64,000 bases of DNA from Castellaniella sp. (GTDB taxonomy: Bacteria; Pseudomonadota; Gammaproteobacteria; Burkholderiales; Burkholderiaceae_B), in assembly GCA_019104865.1 (NCBI GenBank), contig JAHRWZ010000044.1:43747-107746 (forward strand), in the 5' to 3' direction. A model generated the notes under the pieces. That model was not told the origin of the DNA. It saw only the letters and a list, made by a program, of their open reading frames with translations, and did not search any database. Both the position numbers and the translations under genes were made by a program. The stretch's first letter is position 1; every line of letters starts with the position of its first letter. Below, piece after piece: positions 55,236 to 64,000 of this stretch.

Positions 55236-57221
55236 TCAGGGGGATTTTGCGCGCTCGGCCTTGACCTGTTCGGCCGTGATCTGCTTTGCCTGGTTGCCCC
55301 AGGATGTTCGTTCGTGATTGATGATGTCGGCGATCTGATGATCGTTCAGTGTAGCCGCGAACCCCGGCATCGGGCTGGGATAGTTGATGCCGCCAATGGC
55401 CTCGCCACTCAGTCCGTGCAGTACGGTGTGGATCTGCTTGGTCGGATCGGGATCCAGCACCGCCGGATCGGCCTTGAGCGGCGGGAAGGCTCCCGGCAGC
55501 CCGGCACCGGTAGCCTGATGGCAGGCGACGCAGTTGGCTGTATACAACGCAGTACCGCGCGCGGCATCGAAGGCATACGGGCCTGCCGGTTCGGCGGGGG
55601 CGGCGGCGCTGGCTGCCGGGGTTGCCTTTTCGATCGGCGGGGTTTGCGCCGGGGCGCTGGCGGGGGCCTGCACGTCGATGATGCCCTGGGCGCCGATGAT
55701 CTCATGGGCCATGTCGTGGTCCACGAAGGCATATTTGCCCGGATCCGGGAAGACCAGGTCGAACACCGCGCCAGCGCCCGGGCCGACCGTATAGGTGGAG
55801 ACGCCGCTGAGCGCGTGTGCCGGGTCGCCATCCGGGTAGACCTTGTCGAAGATCGCGCCGATCACGTGAAAGGAGCTCCAGAGGTTCGGACCCGCGTTCA
55901 CCATGTACAGGCGCACCCGTTCGCCAGGGGCGGCCGGCAGGGGGTGGTCGTGGTACTGGAAGGCCACGCCGTTGAAGACGACTTCGTCGGGCTGTTCCTT
56001 GCGCATCTTTTCAAAGTCGCCACCCATGGTCTTGCCCGACACCTGCTGGGTATACCATTCGCCCTGGACCAGCACGTAGCTCTTGGCGGCCGGCGGCAGT
56101 GGCGTTTCCGGGTCCACGATGATCGCGCCGTACATGCCGTTGCCGATATGCAGCAGCACGGGCGGAGTGCCGCAGTGGTAGACGAAGGCGCCGGGGACCT
56201 TCGCGACAAAGGAGAATTTGATGGTTTCTCCGGGCCGGATATCCACGAAGTGCAGGCTGGGCGGTGTGAGCGCCGCATGAAAATCGATCGAGTGCTGCAT
56301 CGTGCCGTGGTTCGTGAAGACCACGTCGATGGTCTGACCCTGACGCACATGGATGACCGGGCCCGGCACCGTGCCGCCGAATGTCCAGGCCTGATACTGC
56401 ACGCCGCTGGCGATGGCCACCGACTGATCGCTGGCGTCGATATTGATTGTCACTCTGGGGCCGTCGGTCAGTGGCGGCAGGTTGGCATCCCGTGCCTTGG
56501 CGATGGGTTCTTTCGAGGCTAGCGACAGCGGCGATACGGCCGCCGCCGCAGCGGCGGGCGAGGGCGCCCGCACGTTCAGACTGCTGTGCAGCCCGGCGAT
56601 CAGAAAGAACAACAGCAGTACGATGCCCGACAGGACCGGGACCTGGATGCGCCAGGACACCGGTTGGGGGGTTTCCAATGGTGCCTGTGCGCTCCATTCG
56701 GCGATCCGGCGCCAGCCCGGCCAGCGTTTTTCCAGATAAAAATCCAGGCTGTAGGGGCTGGATCCGGAGCGGTAATTGATGGCGATCAGGGCCAGGAAGA
56801 TCAGCACGTAGCTGATGCCCGTGCCCATGTTCGTGGCACCCACGGCGTAGGGGCCGCCGAATCCCTCGGCGGTGCTCCAGATCAGCAGGCTGAACAGCGC
56901 GCCGGCGACGTAGGTGGTCTTGCGTGCGATTCCCAGCACCAGGGCCAGCGCCAGCACGGTTTCGATCAATCGCGTCAGGCCGATGAACAGCCCCGCGTTG
57001 GGTGTGATCAGTGCGATCCACAGATCGAACCAGAAGGCTGACCAGGCGGGCTGCCCCTGGGCCGCATTGTGCAGGTAGCCGACGTAGTTCGTGGCGAACT
57101 GCGAGGTCCAGGTGAAGGCGGCGTTGGCCACCCAGATGATGCCGAAGGCCACGCGCAGCGCAGCAGTCGCCATGGCAGGCCAAGCTTCGGAAGACTGATG
57201 TCGCTGTGCCGACTGTGCCAT
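55236..57221 (-). CDS. nirK: DoxX-like membrane / copper nitrite reductase / cytochrome c fusion protein
   Basis: This protein likely reduces nitrite to nitric oxide. Residues ~15-165 form a four-helix DoxX/DoxD-like membrane domain. A fifth helix (VLSGIVLLLFFLIAGLHSS) leads to two cupredoxin domains carrying the complete NirK ligand set. QHSIDFHAA holds the type 1 and type 2 His and the catalytic Asp, VYHCGTPPVLLHIGNGM the Cys, His and Met, SSFHVIGA the catalytic His, and VDHDMAHEI the last type 2 His. Residues ~555-650 form a class I cytochrome c with NCVACH. ATG 57221 follows GGGGGAA; an ATG 57 bases upstream is possible. No nirV is adjacent. Confidence 0.9.
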   Translation of the reverse strand: MAQSAQRHQSSEAWPAMATAALRVAFGIIWVANAAFTWTSQFATNYVGYLHNAAQGQPAWSAFWFDLWIALITPNAGLFIGLTRLIETVLALALVLGIARKTTYVAGALFSLLIWSTAEGFGGPYAVGATNMGTGISYVLIFLALIAINYRSGSSPYSLDFYLEKRWPGWRRIAEWSAQAPLETPQPVSWRIQVPVLSGIVLLLFFLIAGLHSSLNVRAPSPAAAAAAVSPLSLASKEPIAKARDANLPPLTDGPRVTINIDASDQSVAIASGVQYQAWTFGGTVPGPVIHVRQGQTIDVVFTNHGTMQHSIDFHAALTPPSLHFVDIRPGETIKFSFVAKVPGAFVYHCGTPPVLLHIGNGMYGAIIVDPETPLPPAAKSYVLVQGEWYTQQVSGKTMGGDFEKMRKEQPDEVVFNGVAFQYHDHPLPAAPGERVRLYMVNAGPNLWSSFHVIGAIFDKVYPDGDPAHALSGVSTYTVGPGAGAVFDLVFPDPGKYAFVDHDMAHEIIGAQGIIDVQAPASAPAQTPPIEKATPAASAAAPAEPAGPYAFDAARGTALYTANCVACHQATGAGLPGAFPPLKADPAVLDPDPTKQIHTVLHGLSGEAIGGINYPSPMPGFAATLNDHQIADIINHERTSWGNQAKQITAEQVKAERAKSP

Positions 57222-57319
57222 GCCCGATTCCCCCGTCATCTGTTTGTGCTGGCTGTTTGCTGGAAAGGACATTGTCATCCCGGCCAGCCAGGATGACTGT
57301 TTATAACCTTGATGCTTGA

Positions 57320-57358
57320 ATGGTTAATGGTTCGAAGGTCGTGAATGGTTCGATGGTT
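57320..57358. repeat. Four short ATGGTT repeats at the end of the SbcC-like gene
   Basis: ATGGTT occurs at 57320, 57327, 57345 and 57353, across the stop codon of the SbcC-like gene. In the protein the effect is a repeated PSNH tail. The sequence lies just upstream of the nitrite reductase gene. No function is evident. Confidence 0.4.
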
Positions 57359-59972
57359 TCAGTGACTGTAGCGTAGTTGCCACAACGCCCAGGTCCCTCC
57401 AGTTGTCGGGGTGGCAGGTGAACAGCAGGATCTGGTGCCGCTGGCCCGCATCGAACAGGATCCGTTTCATGTGCGCCAGCCGCTGCGGGTCGCTGTGCAC
57501 CAGGGCATCATCCAGAATGATGAGGGTAGGGCGACCGGCTTCCTTCAGCAGGTCGGCATAGGCCAGCCGGCTGATCAGGCCCATCTGTTCCCGTGCGCCG
57601 AAACTCAGGGCCGCGAAATCGTCCTGTGTTTCCCGGCCATGGGTTTCGCGCACCAGCAGCCTAGGCTGCAGATCCTCATCGACCTCGAGGTGCGACTGCG
57701 GAAACAGCAGCTGCAGATAGTGATTCAGATGCCGCTGCAAGGGGGCCTGGATGCGTTGTGTCAGCGCCTGTCGCCTGGTTTTCAGCAGGTCGAGCGCGGC
57801 GGCGCGGTGTTCGAGCTGGTCACGGCGCCGGCCAATGTGCCGCAACTGCAGGGTCAGCTCGGCGTGCTGTTCTTCCAGGCCGCTGGCACCCAGGGTTTCC
57901 AGCTTGCTGCGTAGACTTGCCAGTTCCAGGGATCGCTGTCGGGCTTCCTGTTCCAGAGTCTCCGCGGTGCGGGTGAATCGCTGGACGTCCTGGCGTAGGA
58001 TGTCCGGCTGGGCCGCCTCGATTTGCTTCTGGTGCCGGATGACCGATGCCTGCAGAGCGGCTTCGCGCGCGCGTAGTTCCACCAGTTGTCCGCTCAGTTC
58101 GGTCTCGCGCTGCCGGCGGTCTGGCGCCTGCAGCGCATCGTTCAGCTTTCGCCATTCTTCCTGGGCGGTTTTCACAGCCTGGCTGGCCAGGCTGTGGTCC
58201 CGTTCGAAGTGGCTGACGCCTTGTTCGGCCGCCTGCAACTGCTCGCGCGCTGTCTCCAGCCGGCTTTCCGCAATGGCGAGGCTGACATCCGCGCCGGTGG
58301 GCCGCGGAAGGTCTGCCAACTGCTGTTGCAGGGCCTGCCGTCGTTGCATGCCGGATGCCTGCCGGCCGAGCAGATCGTCGATGCCGCTGGCTGCCAGGCT
58401 GCCCAGCAGAAGTTCACCCCGGCGGATGTCTTCCCGCAGTTCCCTGTGCCGTTCACCGAGTTCTTCGGCGTGAGACAGGCTTTCAGCCTGTGCCTCGTTC
58501 AATTGGGCGGTGAGCTTGTCTTGCGCGATCCGCCGGCGCCGCGCCAGGTCGGCGATGTCCTCGCCGCCAGGCTGGATCTTGAGTTTGCCGATGCCCGGGA
58601 TGTCCAGGTCGGCGGGTTCCATCAGCAGGCGCTGACCTTCGCCGGTGAGAGGTTCGTCACCCAGCAGGATGTGCTGCGCGGGCAGCAGGTCGAAATGCAG
58701 CCGGGTGGCGATGGCCTGTTGCGCAATGTCGAGCTCGGCCAATTGTTGGCCGAGCTTGCGCAACTGCGTCAACATCGCGGTATCGACCCGGTTGCCGTGC
58801 AATTGCGCCTGCTGCTCCCGCTGTTGAGCCTGAAGCGTGCGTGCCTGTTTCAGCGTTTCCTCGGTCTGGGCCAGGTCGAGATCGAGCTGTCGCAGTTCGC
58901 TGTCAAGTCGGTGGCGGTGTTCCAGCTGACGGGTTTGCCGGCAGGCCCGGTCCGCTGCCTGGTAGGCGGATTTCGCCTGAGCCAGCCGGCTCTCGGTCCC
59001 GGCGCGGCGGGTTTCCTGGCTGTCTAGCGCCTCGATGGCCTTTTGCCGGTCGCGGGCACGTTGTTCCAGATCGCCTTGCTGCTTTGCAAAGGATCCCAAC
59101 TGATCGCGGCACAGCCGCTGGCTTTCGGTGACGTGCTGGAGTTCCAGCCGTGCGCGCGCCTGAGCCTGCAGCCAGCCTTGCACCTCGGCCAGCCTGGCGG
59201 TGGCTTGTTCGGCTTGCTGGTGGTAGCGTTCCCAGGGGCGGGTGGCGTCCTCATGCTGCAACTGGCGCAGCGTTTCCAGCTGATCCACCAGATCCCGATA
59301 GGTGCTGATGTCCCGGCTGAGTGAATCCAGTTGTTCCTGGCACCCGGCGTGTTGCTGGATGGCCTTGGCATAGTCGTTGGCGGGACGCCCGGTGGCCGTC
59401 AGCAATTGTGCCCGTTCCCGCGTCACCTGACCGATCAGCTCGTCGCCCGTGCTGCTGGCGACTTCGCCCAGACTTTCCCCCAGGGCCGACTTCAGGTAAT
59501 CGCCGGCGTGGGTGATGGATTCGTGGATGTCCTGGCCGGAACCCTGTTCGATCCACAGCAGGCCCGGGATGCCCCAGTGTTCGGTCTTGCTGGCGCCCCG
59601 GCCGGGATACTGATAGCCCAGCAATCCGGACAGCTGTTCCTCGGCTTCTTCTTCGCTGTATCGGCGGCCGGCGATGGTCAGATCGCAGCGTTTGCGTTTG
59701 AGGAAGCTCTTGCTGAGTTCCCAGCGTTCGCCCTGCCAGTCGAATGCCAGTTGCACGCTGGGTGAGGCCGATGAGTCGCCCCAGGGCTGCAAGTCGTCGA
59801 TGCTGCCGGATTTGAAACGCTCGAAGAAAGCGGCGCGGATCGCCCGCACCAGGGTGCTTTTGCCCGATTCGTTCGGCCCGGTGAACAGGTTGATCCCCGG
59901 GGCCAGCCCCGTGATTTCCAGCGGTTCTCGAAATTGCCGCAGCTGTTCGACTCGGATGCGCTGAAGTTTCAT
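57324..59972 (-). CDS. SbcC/Rad50-like ATPase (YhaN-like) without zinc hook
   Basis: This SMC-type ATPase has Walker A GPNESGKSTLVRAIRAAFF at residues ~33-51 and the C-terminal signature FGAREQMGLISRLAY with Walker B LIILDDALVHSDPQRL. Long coiled coils lie between them. No CxxC zinc hook of Rad50/SbcC type is present at the coil tip; instead there is a short globular-looking insert (PADLDIPGIGKLKIQPGGED). At 882 residues it fits YhaN better than E. coli SbcC. Its ATG overlaps the stop of the nuclease gene, so the two surely work as a complex. Confidence 0.82.
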   Translation of the reverse strand: MKLQRIRVEQLRQFREPLEITGLAPGINLFTGPNESGKSTLVRAIRAAFFERFKSGSIDDLQPWGDSSASPSVQLAFDWQGERWELSKSFLKRKRCDLTIAGRRYSEEEAEEQLSGLLGYQYPGRGASKTEHWGIPGLLWIEQGSGQDIHESITHAGDYLKSALGESLGEVASSTGDELIGQVTRERAQLLTATGRPANDYAKAIQQHAGCQEQLDSLSRDISTYRDLVDQLETLRQLQHEDATRPWERYHQQAEQATARLAEVQGWLQAQARARLELQHVTESQRLCRDQLGSFAKQQGDLEQRARDRQKAIEALDSQETRRAGTESRLAQAKSAYQAADRACRQTRQLEHRHRLDSELRQLDLDLAQTEETLKQARTLQAQQREQQAQLHGNRVDTAMLTQLRKLGQQLAELDIAQQAIATRLHFDLLPAQHILLGDEPLTGEGQRLLMEPADLDIPGIGKLKIQPGGEDIADLARRRRIAQDKLTAQLNEAQAESLSHAEELGERHRELREDIRRGELLLGSLAASGIDDLLGRQASGMQRRQALQQQLADLPRPTGADVSLAIAESRLETAREQLQAAEQGVSHFERDHSLASQAVKTAQEEWRKLNDALQAPDRRQRETELSGQLVELRAREAALQASVIRHQKQIEAAQPDILRQDVQRFTRTAETLEQEARQRSLELASLRSKLETLGASGLEEQHAELTLQLRHIGRRRDQLEHRAAALDLLKTRRQALTQRIQAPLQRHLNHYLQLLFPQSHLEVDEDLQPRLLVRETHGRETQDDFAALSFGAREQMGLISRLAYADLLKEAGRPTLIILDDALVHSDPQRLAHMKRILFDAGQRHQILLFTCHPDNWRDLGVVATTLQSLKPSNHSRPSNH

Positions 59973-61093
59973 GCCTGTGCCTCGGGGTGTGCCCGTGTGC
60001 GCAGAAGCCCCGACAGGATAACGAGCGCATCCCTGGCGGTTTGCGCATCGTCGCCTTGCTGACGATTTTGCAGGTCGGCGATCACGTCGCCCACGTAGCC
60101 ATCGGCCTGCAAGGCGGCGATGTCGTCATCGGAGGGGATGAGCCGCAGCTCGGTCAGATCGTATTGCAGGCTGCGGCATCGGCCCTGAGTCGCCGAGAGC
60201 GCCTGTCGCAGGCGGTGTTCGTCCGCCAGATCAATGTGCCCCGAGATCGCCAGGTCCAGGACCGCGACCGATGGCAGCTGGTTCAGGCGCTGGATCAGCA
60301 GCTCGACGTCCGATGCGACCGCTAGGGGCTCTTCCCAACTGTCCCAGCGGTACTGGGACATAGGGTAGGGCTGCACGATCGGTGCCTGGCCGGCGCCTGG
60401 CAGGTCGACCAGCAGCACCTGGCCGGCACCGTTGTTCCTGAAGCGATCCTGTTCGGGCGTGCCGCTGTACCAGGTGTGTTCGTCGACCTGTTTCATACCG
60501 TGCCAGTCGCCCAGTGCCAGATAGTCCAGGCGGCCACGGCGCGCACGATCCGCCGCGATGGGGTTGGACGAATCGATGTCTTCCGCCAGCAGGCCCTGGA
60601 CGCTGCCGTGCGCCAGGCCGATGCGCAGCAGGCCGGGCGTCGTTTCGGCGGTGTCGAACCATTCCGTCAGATCCTGATAGGTCTGGCGCTGGGTCAATGG
60701 CGCGGCCAGCACAGCCAGCCCCAGGTCCGCGAATTCGTGGATATCGGGTTGAAGGAAGACGTGGGCATTGGCGGGGATGGCGGACAGCCGTTCCGCACGG
60801 CTCCAGACGCTTTCGGCCAGCGCCGCATCATGATTGCCGGGGATCAGGATCCAGGGACCCGCATAGCCTTGCAGAGCATTGAAGAGGCGGTGGATGGTGC
60901 GGTCCGACACGGTCTGCGCATCGAAGACGTCGCCCGCGACCAGCACCGCATGGACCTGTTCCTGTGACGCCAGCGCAGCGATGTGTTCGATCGTGGTGAA
61001 GCGCGCATCGGCCAGAATGGCGGCGTCATCGGGCGAGAACCGGCTGTATTGACGGCCGATCTGCCAGTCGGCGGTATGCAGGATGCGTGGCAT
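59969..61093 (-). CDS. SbcD/Mre11-like metallophosphoesterase (YhaO-like)
   Basis: This is the nuclease partner of the adjoining ATPase. The 374 residues show the phosphoesterase motifs ILHTADWQIG, LVAGDVFDA, IPGNHDAAL, GLAHGSV and LGDWHGMK in the correct order, enough to build a two-metal nuclease site. The pair probably processes DNA ends or hairpins, by analogy with SbcCD, but could have another DNA target. The stop overlaps the ATPase start (ATGA). Confidence 0.86.
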   Translation of the reverse strand: MPRILHTADWQIGRQYSRFSPDDAAILADARFTTIEHIAALASQEQVHAVLVAGDVFDAQTVSDRTIHRLFNALQGYAGPWILIPGNHDAALAESVWSRAERLSAIPANAHVFLQPDIHEFADLGLAVLAAPLTQRQTYQDLTEWFDTAETTPGLLRIGLAHGSVQGLLAEDIDSSNPIAADRARRGRLDYLALGDWHGMKQVDEHTWYSGTPEQDRFRNNGAGQVLLVDLPGAGQAPIVQPYPMSQYRWDSWEEPLAVASDVELLIQRLNQLPSVAVLDLAISGHIDLADEHRLRQALSATQGRCRSLQYDLTELRLIPSDDDIAALQADGYVGDVIADLQNRQQGDDAQTARDALVILSGLLRTRAHPEAQA

Positions 61094-61099
61094 GGGGGC

Positions 61100-62671
61100 T
61101 TATTCTTTTGGTGGGCGTGTGTGGGGCTGATTCGCGATGATGAATTCCAGCGCGGCGTGTTTCAGGTTCGGAAGCTGCTGGCTCGCATCCAGGCGATGCC
61201 AGGTGATGGCGCCAAGTTCCGCCTTCGTTTGAGCCACCACCACGGCAGGCGTGGCATCCGAGGCATCGCCCACCCGCTGCGCCACGCGCCGAACCAGGAG
61301 ATCGACGGGAGCGTCGAGCCAGAACCCGGCGAAGGCAACGCCCGCGCTCGCGGCAATGGCTTGCGCCGCCGTGCGATCCTCGGGCCGCAAAAACGTTGCA
61401 TCCAGAATGACGGCCCGTCCGGCGCGAAGCCCCGCCGCCGCGAATTCATTCAAGTTTGCATAGACTTCCGCGGTCATTTGAGCGCGATAACTTTCCGTCG
61501 AAAGCCGAGTTTCCTGACTGACGCCGGAAATGCGCTTGCGCTCGATGTCGCTGCGCAGGTGAAGCGCCCCAGGCGCGAGGCCGATCTCCGGCGCGAGGGC
61601 CGCCGCAAGCGAAGACTTGCCCGTCCCGGACAGGCCCCCGATCGCGGCGAGGAAGGGTGCTGCGGGCGAGAGAAAGTTTACCGCCGCGTCGAAATAGGCC
61701 AGCGCCGTGTCGCGCAGCGCTGTCTTTTTCAGGGACTGATGGAACTGCGCGGCCATGACCTTGGCACGGATCGCCGCACGCAGGCTCAGAAAGAGCGGTA
61801 GCACCGCGAGGCCCTCTATCTGGAACGCCATGTCGTCAGACAGGAAAAGGTAGCCATTCAGGAGTTGGTTGGCGTCTGTGCGAAGGCCTCTTTTGCACAG
61901 ATCCATGAGCGGAAAGGCGAGGTCATAAAGGACGTCGGACGTCGCAATGGCCTCATTGAACTCCAGCGCGTCAAACAGGATCGGCTCGCCATCTATCAGC
62001 ACGATATTGCCAAGATGAAGGTCGCCGTGGCAGCGGCGCACCTGGTCTCTTGCGGCGCGTTCAAGGAGCAGTGGTTCGGCGCGATCAAAGGCCGACACCA
62101 GCCGCCGACCGAATTCGCCGACGTTGTCGCCGGGGAACAAATCTGGTGTCTGGTGAAGTTCGTCCACGGTTTCGGAGAGAAGGCAGCGCAACGCGTGCGT
62201 CGCGGCGACGCCATCCCGGACAGGGGCTCGCTGGTGCGCCATGAAGATCGCGCGGGCAATCTTGCCAACGAGTTCGGCCCCTAGCGCAGCCTTGTCGGCA
62301 AGCCGATCAAGGCTTGCGGTTTCGTCGAAGCGGCGCAGGTGGACCGCCCATTCAACGACGGTGCCAGAGCCCCCGATATGCAGTCCTGCGGCGTCCCGGG
62401 TAATGGGCACGACGCCGACATAGAGGTCCGGTGCATTTGCCAGATTGGCGGAAATCTCGGCTTCACAGGCCGTGCGGCGCTTTTCGAGCGTGGAAAAATC
62501 CATGTAGGGAAAGCGGACGGCGCGCTTGACCTTGTAGACGTCCGGCCCGGCGAGGAAGACCGCGGCGCCGTGGGTATCCACACGCACCACTGGTTCCGAC
62601 AGGCCGTGCGTATGGGGGTCTTCGAGGAAGGCAAAGACATCGGCCTGTTCGACTGAAGCCGGATCGTTCAT
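61100..62671 (-). CDS. Bifunctional aminoglycoside phosphotransferase-like/ATP-binding kinase fusion
   Basis: The N-terminal ~330 residues have the APH/choline-kinase pattern, with RRCHGDLHLGNIVLIDGE and the metal-binding ILFDALEFNE. The C-terminal ~170 residues form a small P-loop kinase (IGGLSGTGKSSLAAAL near residue 347), followed by DATFLRPEDRTAA. The two-domain form of 523 residues is a known annotated family whose substrate is not established; drug resistance should not be assumed. CTC, ATA and CTA codons look commoner than in neighbours such as alaS. ATG 62671 fits the domain start; upstream codons are unsupported. Confidence 0.8.
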   Translation of the reverse strand: MNDPASVEQADVFAFLEDPHTHGLSEPVVRVDTHGAAVFLAGPDVYKVKRAVRFPYMDFSTLEKRRTACEAEISANLANAPDLYVGVVPITRDAAGLHIGGSGTVVEWAVHLRRFDETASLDRLADKAALGAELVGKIARAIFMAHQRAPVRDGVAATHALRCLLSETVDELHQTPDLFPGDNVGEFGRRLVSAFDRAEPLLLERAARDQVRRCHGDLHLGNIVLIDGEPILFDALEFNEAIATSDVLYDLAFPLMDLCKRGLRTDANQLLNGYLFLSDDMAFQIEGLAVLPLFLSLRAAIRAKVMAAQFHQSLKKTALRDTALAYFDAAVNFLSPAAPFLAAIGGLSGTGKSSLAAALAPEIGLAPGALHLRSDIERKRISGVSQETRLSTESYRAQMTAEVYANLNEFAAAGLRAGRAVILDATFLRPEDRTAAQAIAASAGVAFAGFWLDAPVDLLVRRVAQRVGDASDATPAVVVAQTKAELGAITWHRLDASQQLPNLKHAALEFIIANQPHTRPPKE

Positions 62672-62885
62672 GGTTTCAGGTTTTTCCAGTTGGGGGGTAT
62701 GGCCAACGGCAGGCCATCGAGCCTGTGGGCGTTCACACTGAAGCACCATATCATGGCCAATGATTCCGCGCTTCGCGGCGGCTTTGAAGCGAAGAACGAT
62801 CGTGCCCACCTGGCGGTGTCGGCTGCTGGCCGTCCGCTACCTATCCGCGTCACGGGGATCCGCTGTCAACCGGAAAAGGCGGACG

Positions 62886-62919
62886 AAAAAAAACCGCCCG
62901 AAAAAATCAGGCGGTTTTT
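62886..62919 (-). terminator. Intrinsic terminator downstream of tRNA-Ala
   Basis: The stem CCGCC and GGCGG, extended by A-T pairs, encloses an 11-base loop. It has T-runs on both strands, so it may stop transcription from either direction. It lies six bases after the tRNA 3' end. Confidence 0.8.
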
Positions 62920-62925
62920 GTATTC

Positions 62926-63001
<76 letters not shown>

Positions 63002-63012
63002 GAAAGACCGAA

Positions 63013-63018
63013 ATTCTA
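63013..63018 (-). promoter_or_regulatory. Candidate -10 element of the tRNA-Ala gene
   Basis: TAGAAT on the - strand lies 11 bases before the tRNA 5' end. No clear -35 hexamer was found at 16-18 bases. Confidence 0.42.
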
Positions 63019-63118
63019 GCATAGAAGTTTCTCTCAGTGTGCGACTGCTCATGCGGGAATATTCGGATCGCGACTGCGTGGAATGCCCGCACAGGACAGA
63101 TACCCCTGGGGGCGACGA

Positions 63119-63124
63119 TATAAT
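63119..63124 (+). promoter_or_regulatory. Candidate -10 element of argG
   Basis: A perfect TATAAT lies 36 bases before the argG ATG. No convincing -35 is present at the usual distance. Confidence 0.35.
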
Positions 63125-63139
63125 GGCGGATTGTCTTGA

Positions 63140-64000
<861 letters not shown>

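Noticed and set aside
57309..57313. TTGAT half of an FNR/DNR box upstream of the nitrite reductase gene
   Set aside because: The partner ATCAA is missing at four bases distance (GAATG is found instead), so it cannot be called a site.

Overview
The window is a GC-rich chromosomal segment of a flagellated betaproteobacterium. The gene order (cheR-cheB-cheY-cheZ-flhB-flhA-flhF, divergent flgNMA/flgBCDEFGHIJ-flgKL, a long fliF-to-fliR operon, then flaG-fliD-fliS-fliT and fliA), the FlhF without FlhG, and the housekeeping genes fit Burkholderiales, most likely the Alcaligenaceae (Bordetella, Achromobacter, Castellaniella). This placement is inferred from gene content and order; no database search was run. 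A copper nitrite reductase and a likely NsrR-controlled hemerythrin suggest a denitrifying or nitric-oxide-exposed lifestyle.

Region 1 (1-8413) holds the tail of cheR, then cheB, cheY, cheZ, flhB, flhA and an unusually long flhF, all on the + strand. Region 2 (8468-20893) holds flgN, flgM and flgA on the - strand, then flgB to flgL on the + strand. flgK-flgL has its own near-consensus sigma-28 promoter, and flgL ends at a strong intrinsic terminator. Region 3 (21057-23458) has a chemoreceptor and a small lipoprotein. Region 4 (23486-35173) is the fliF-G-H-I-J-K-L-M-N-O-P-Q-R operon on the - strand, with fliE divergent. Region 5 (35240-40610) is a tightly packed - strand operon, flaG-fliD-fliS-fliT-fliK2-fhlB, starting from a second near-consensus sigma-28 promoter, with fliA divergent from it. 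Together these genes encode the basal body, export apparatus, rod, hook, cap and filament chaperones, and part of chemotaxis signalling. Flagellin, motAB, cheA/cheW and flhDC are not in the window.

Region 6 (40724-47245) has a hemerythrin gene behind a probable NsrR operator, then alaS-tusA-like, then rpsP-rimM-trmD (without the usual rplS), then a secreted PIG-L deacetylase. Region 7 (47284-62671), all - strand except for the MFS remnant, has a second chemoreceptor, a 5'-truncated DHA2 MFS transporter, the stress trio prkA-yeaH-spoVR, a multidomain nitrite reductase, an SbcC/SbcD-like (YhaN/YhaO-like) pair, and a phosphotransferase-kinase fusion. The window closes with tRNA-Ala(CGC) and the start of argG.

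The most notable items are: (i) the nitrite reductase, which joins a DoxX-like membrane domain, a complete two-cupredoxin NirK core and a C-terminal haem-c domain in one chain; (ii) a late-expressed FliK-like/FhlB pair, in which FhlB resembles the autocleaved C-terminal fragment of FlhB; and (iii) the NsrR-like box overlapping the hemerythrin promoter. No CRISPR array, insertion sequence, prophage or rRNA gene was seen.
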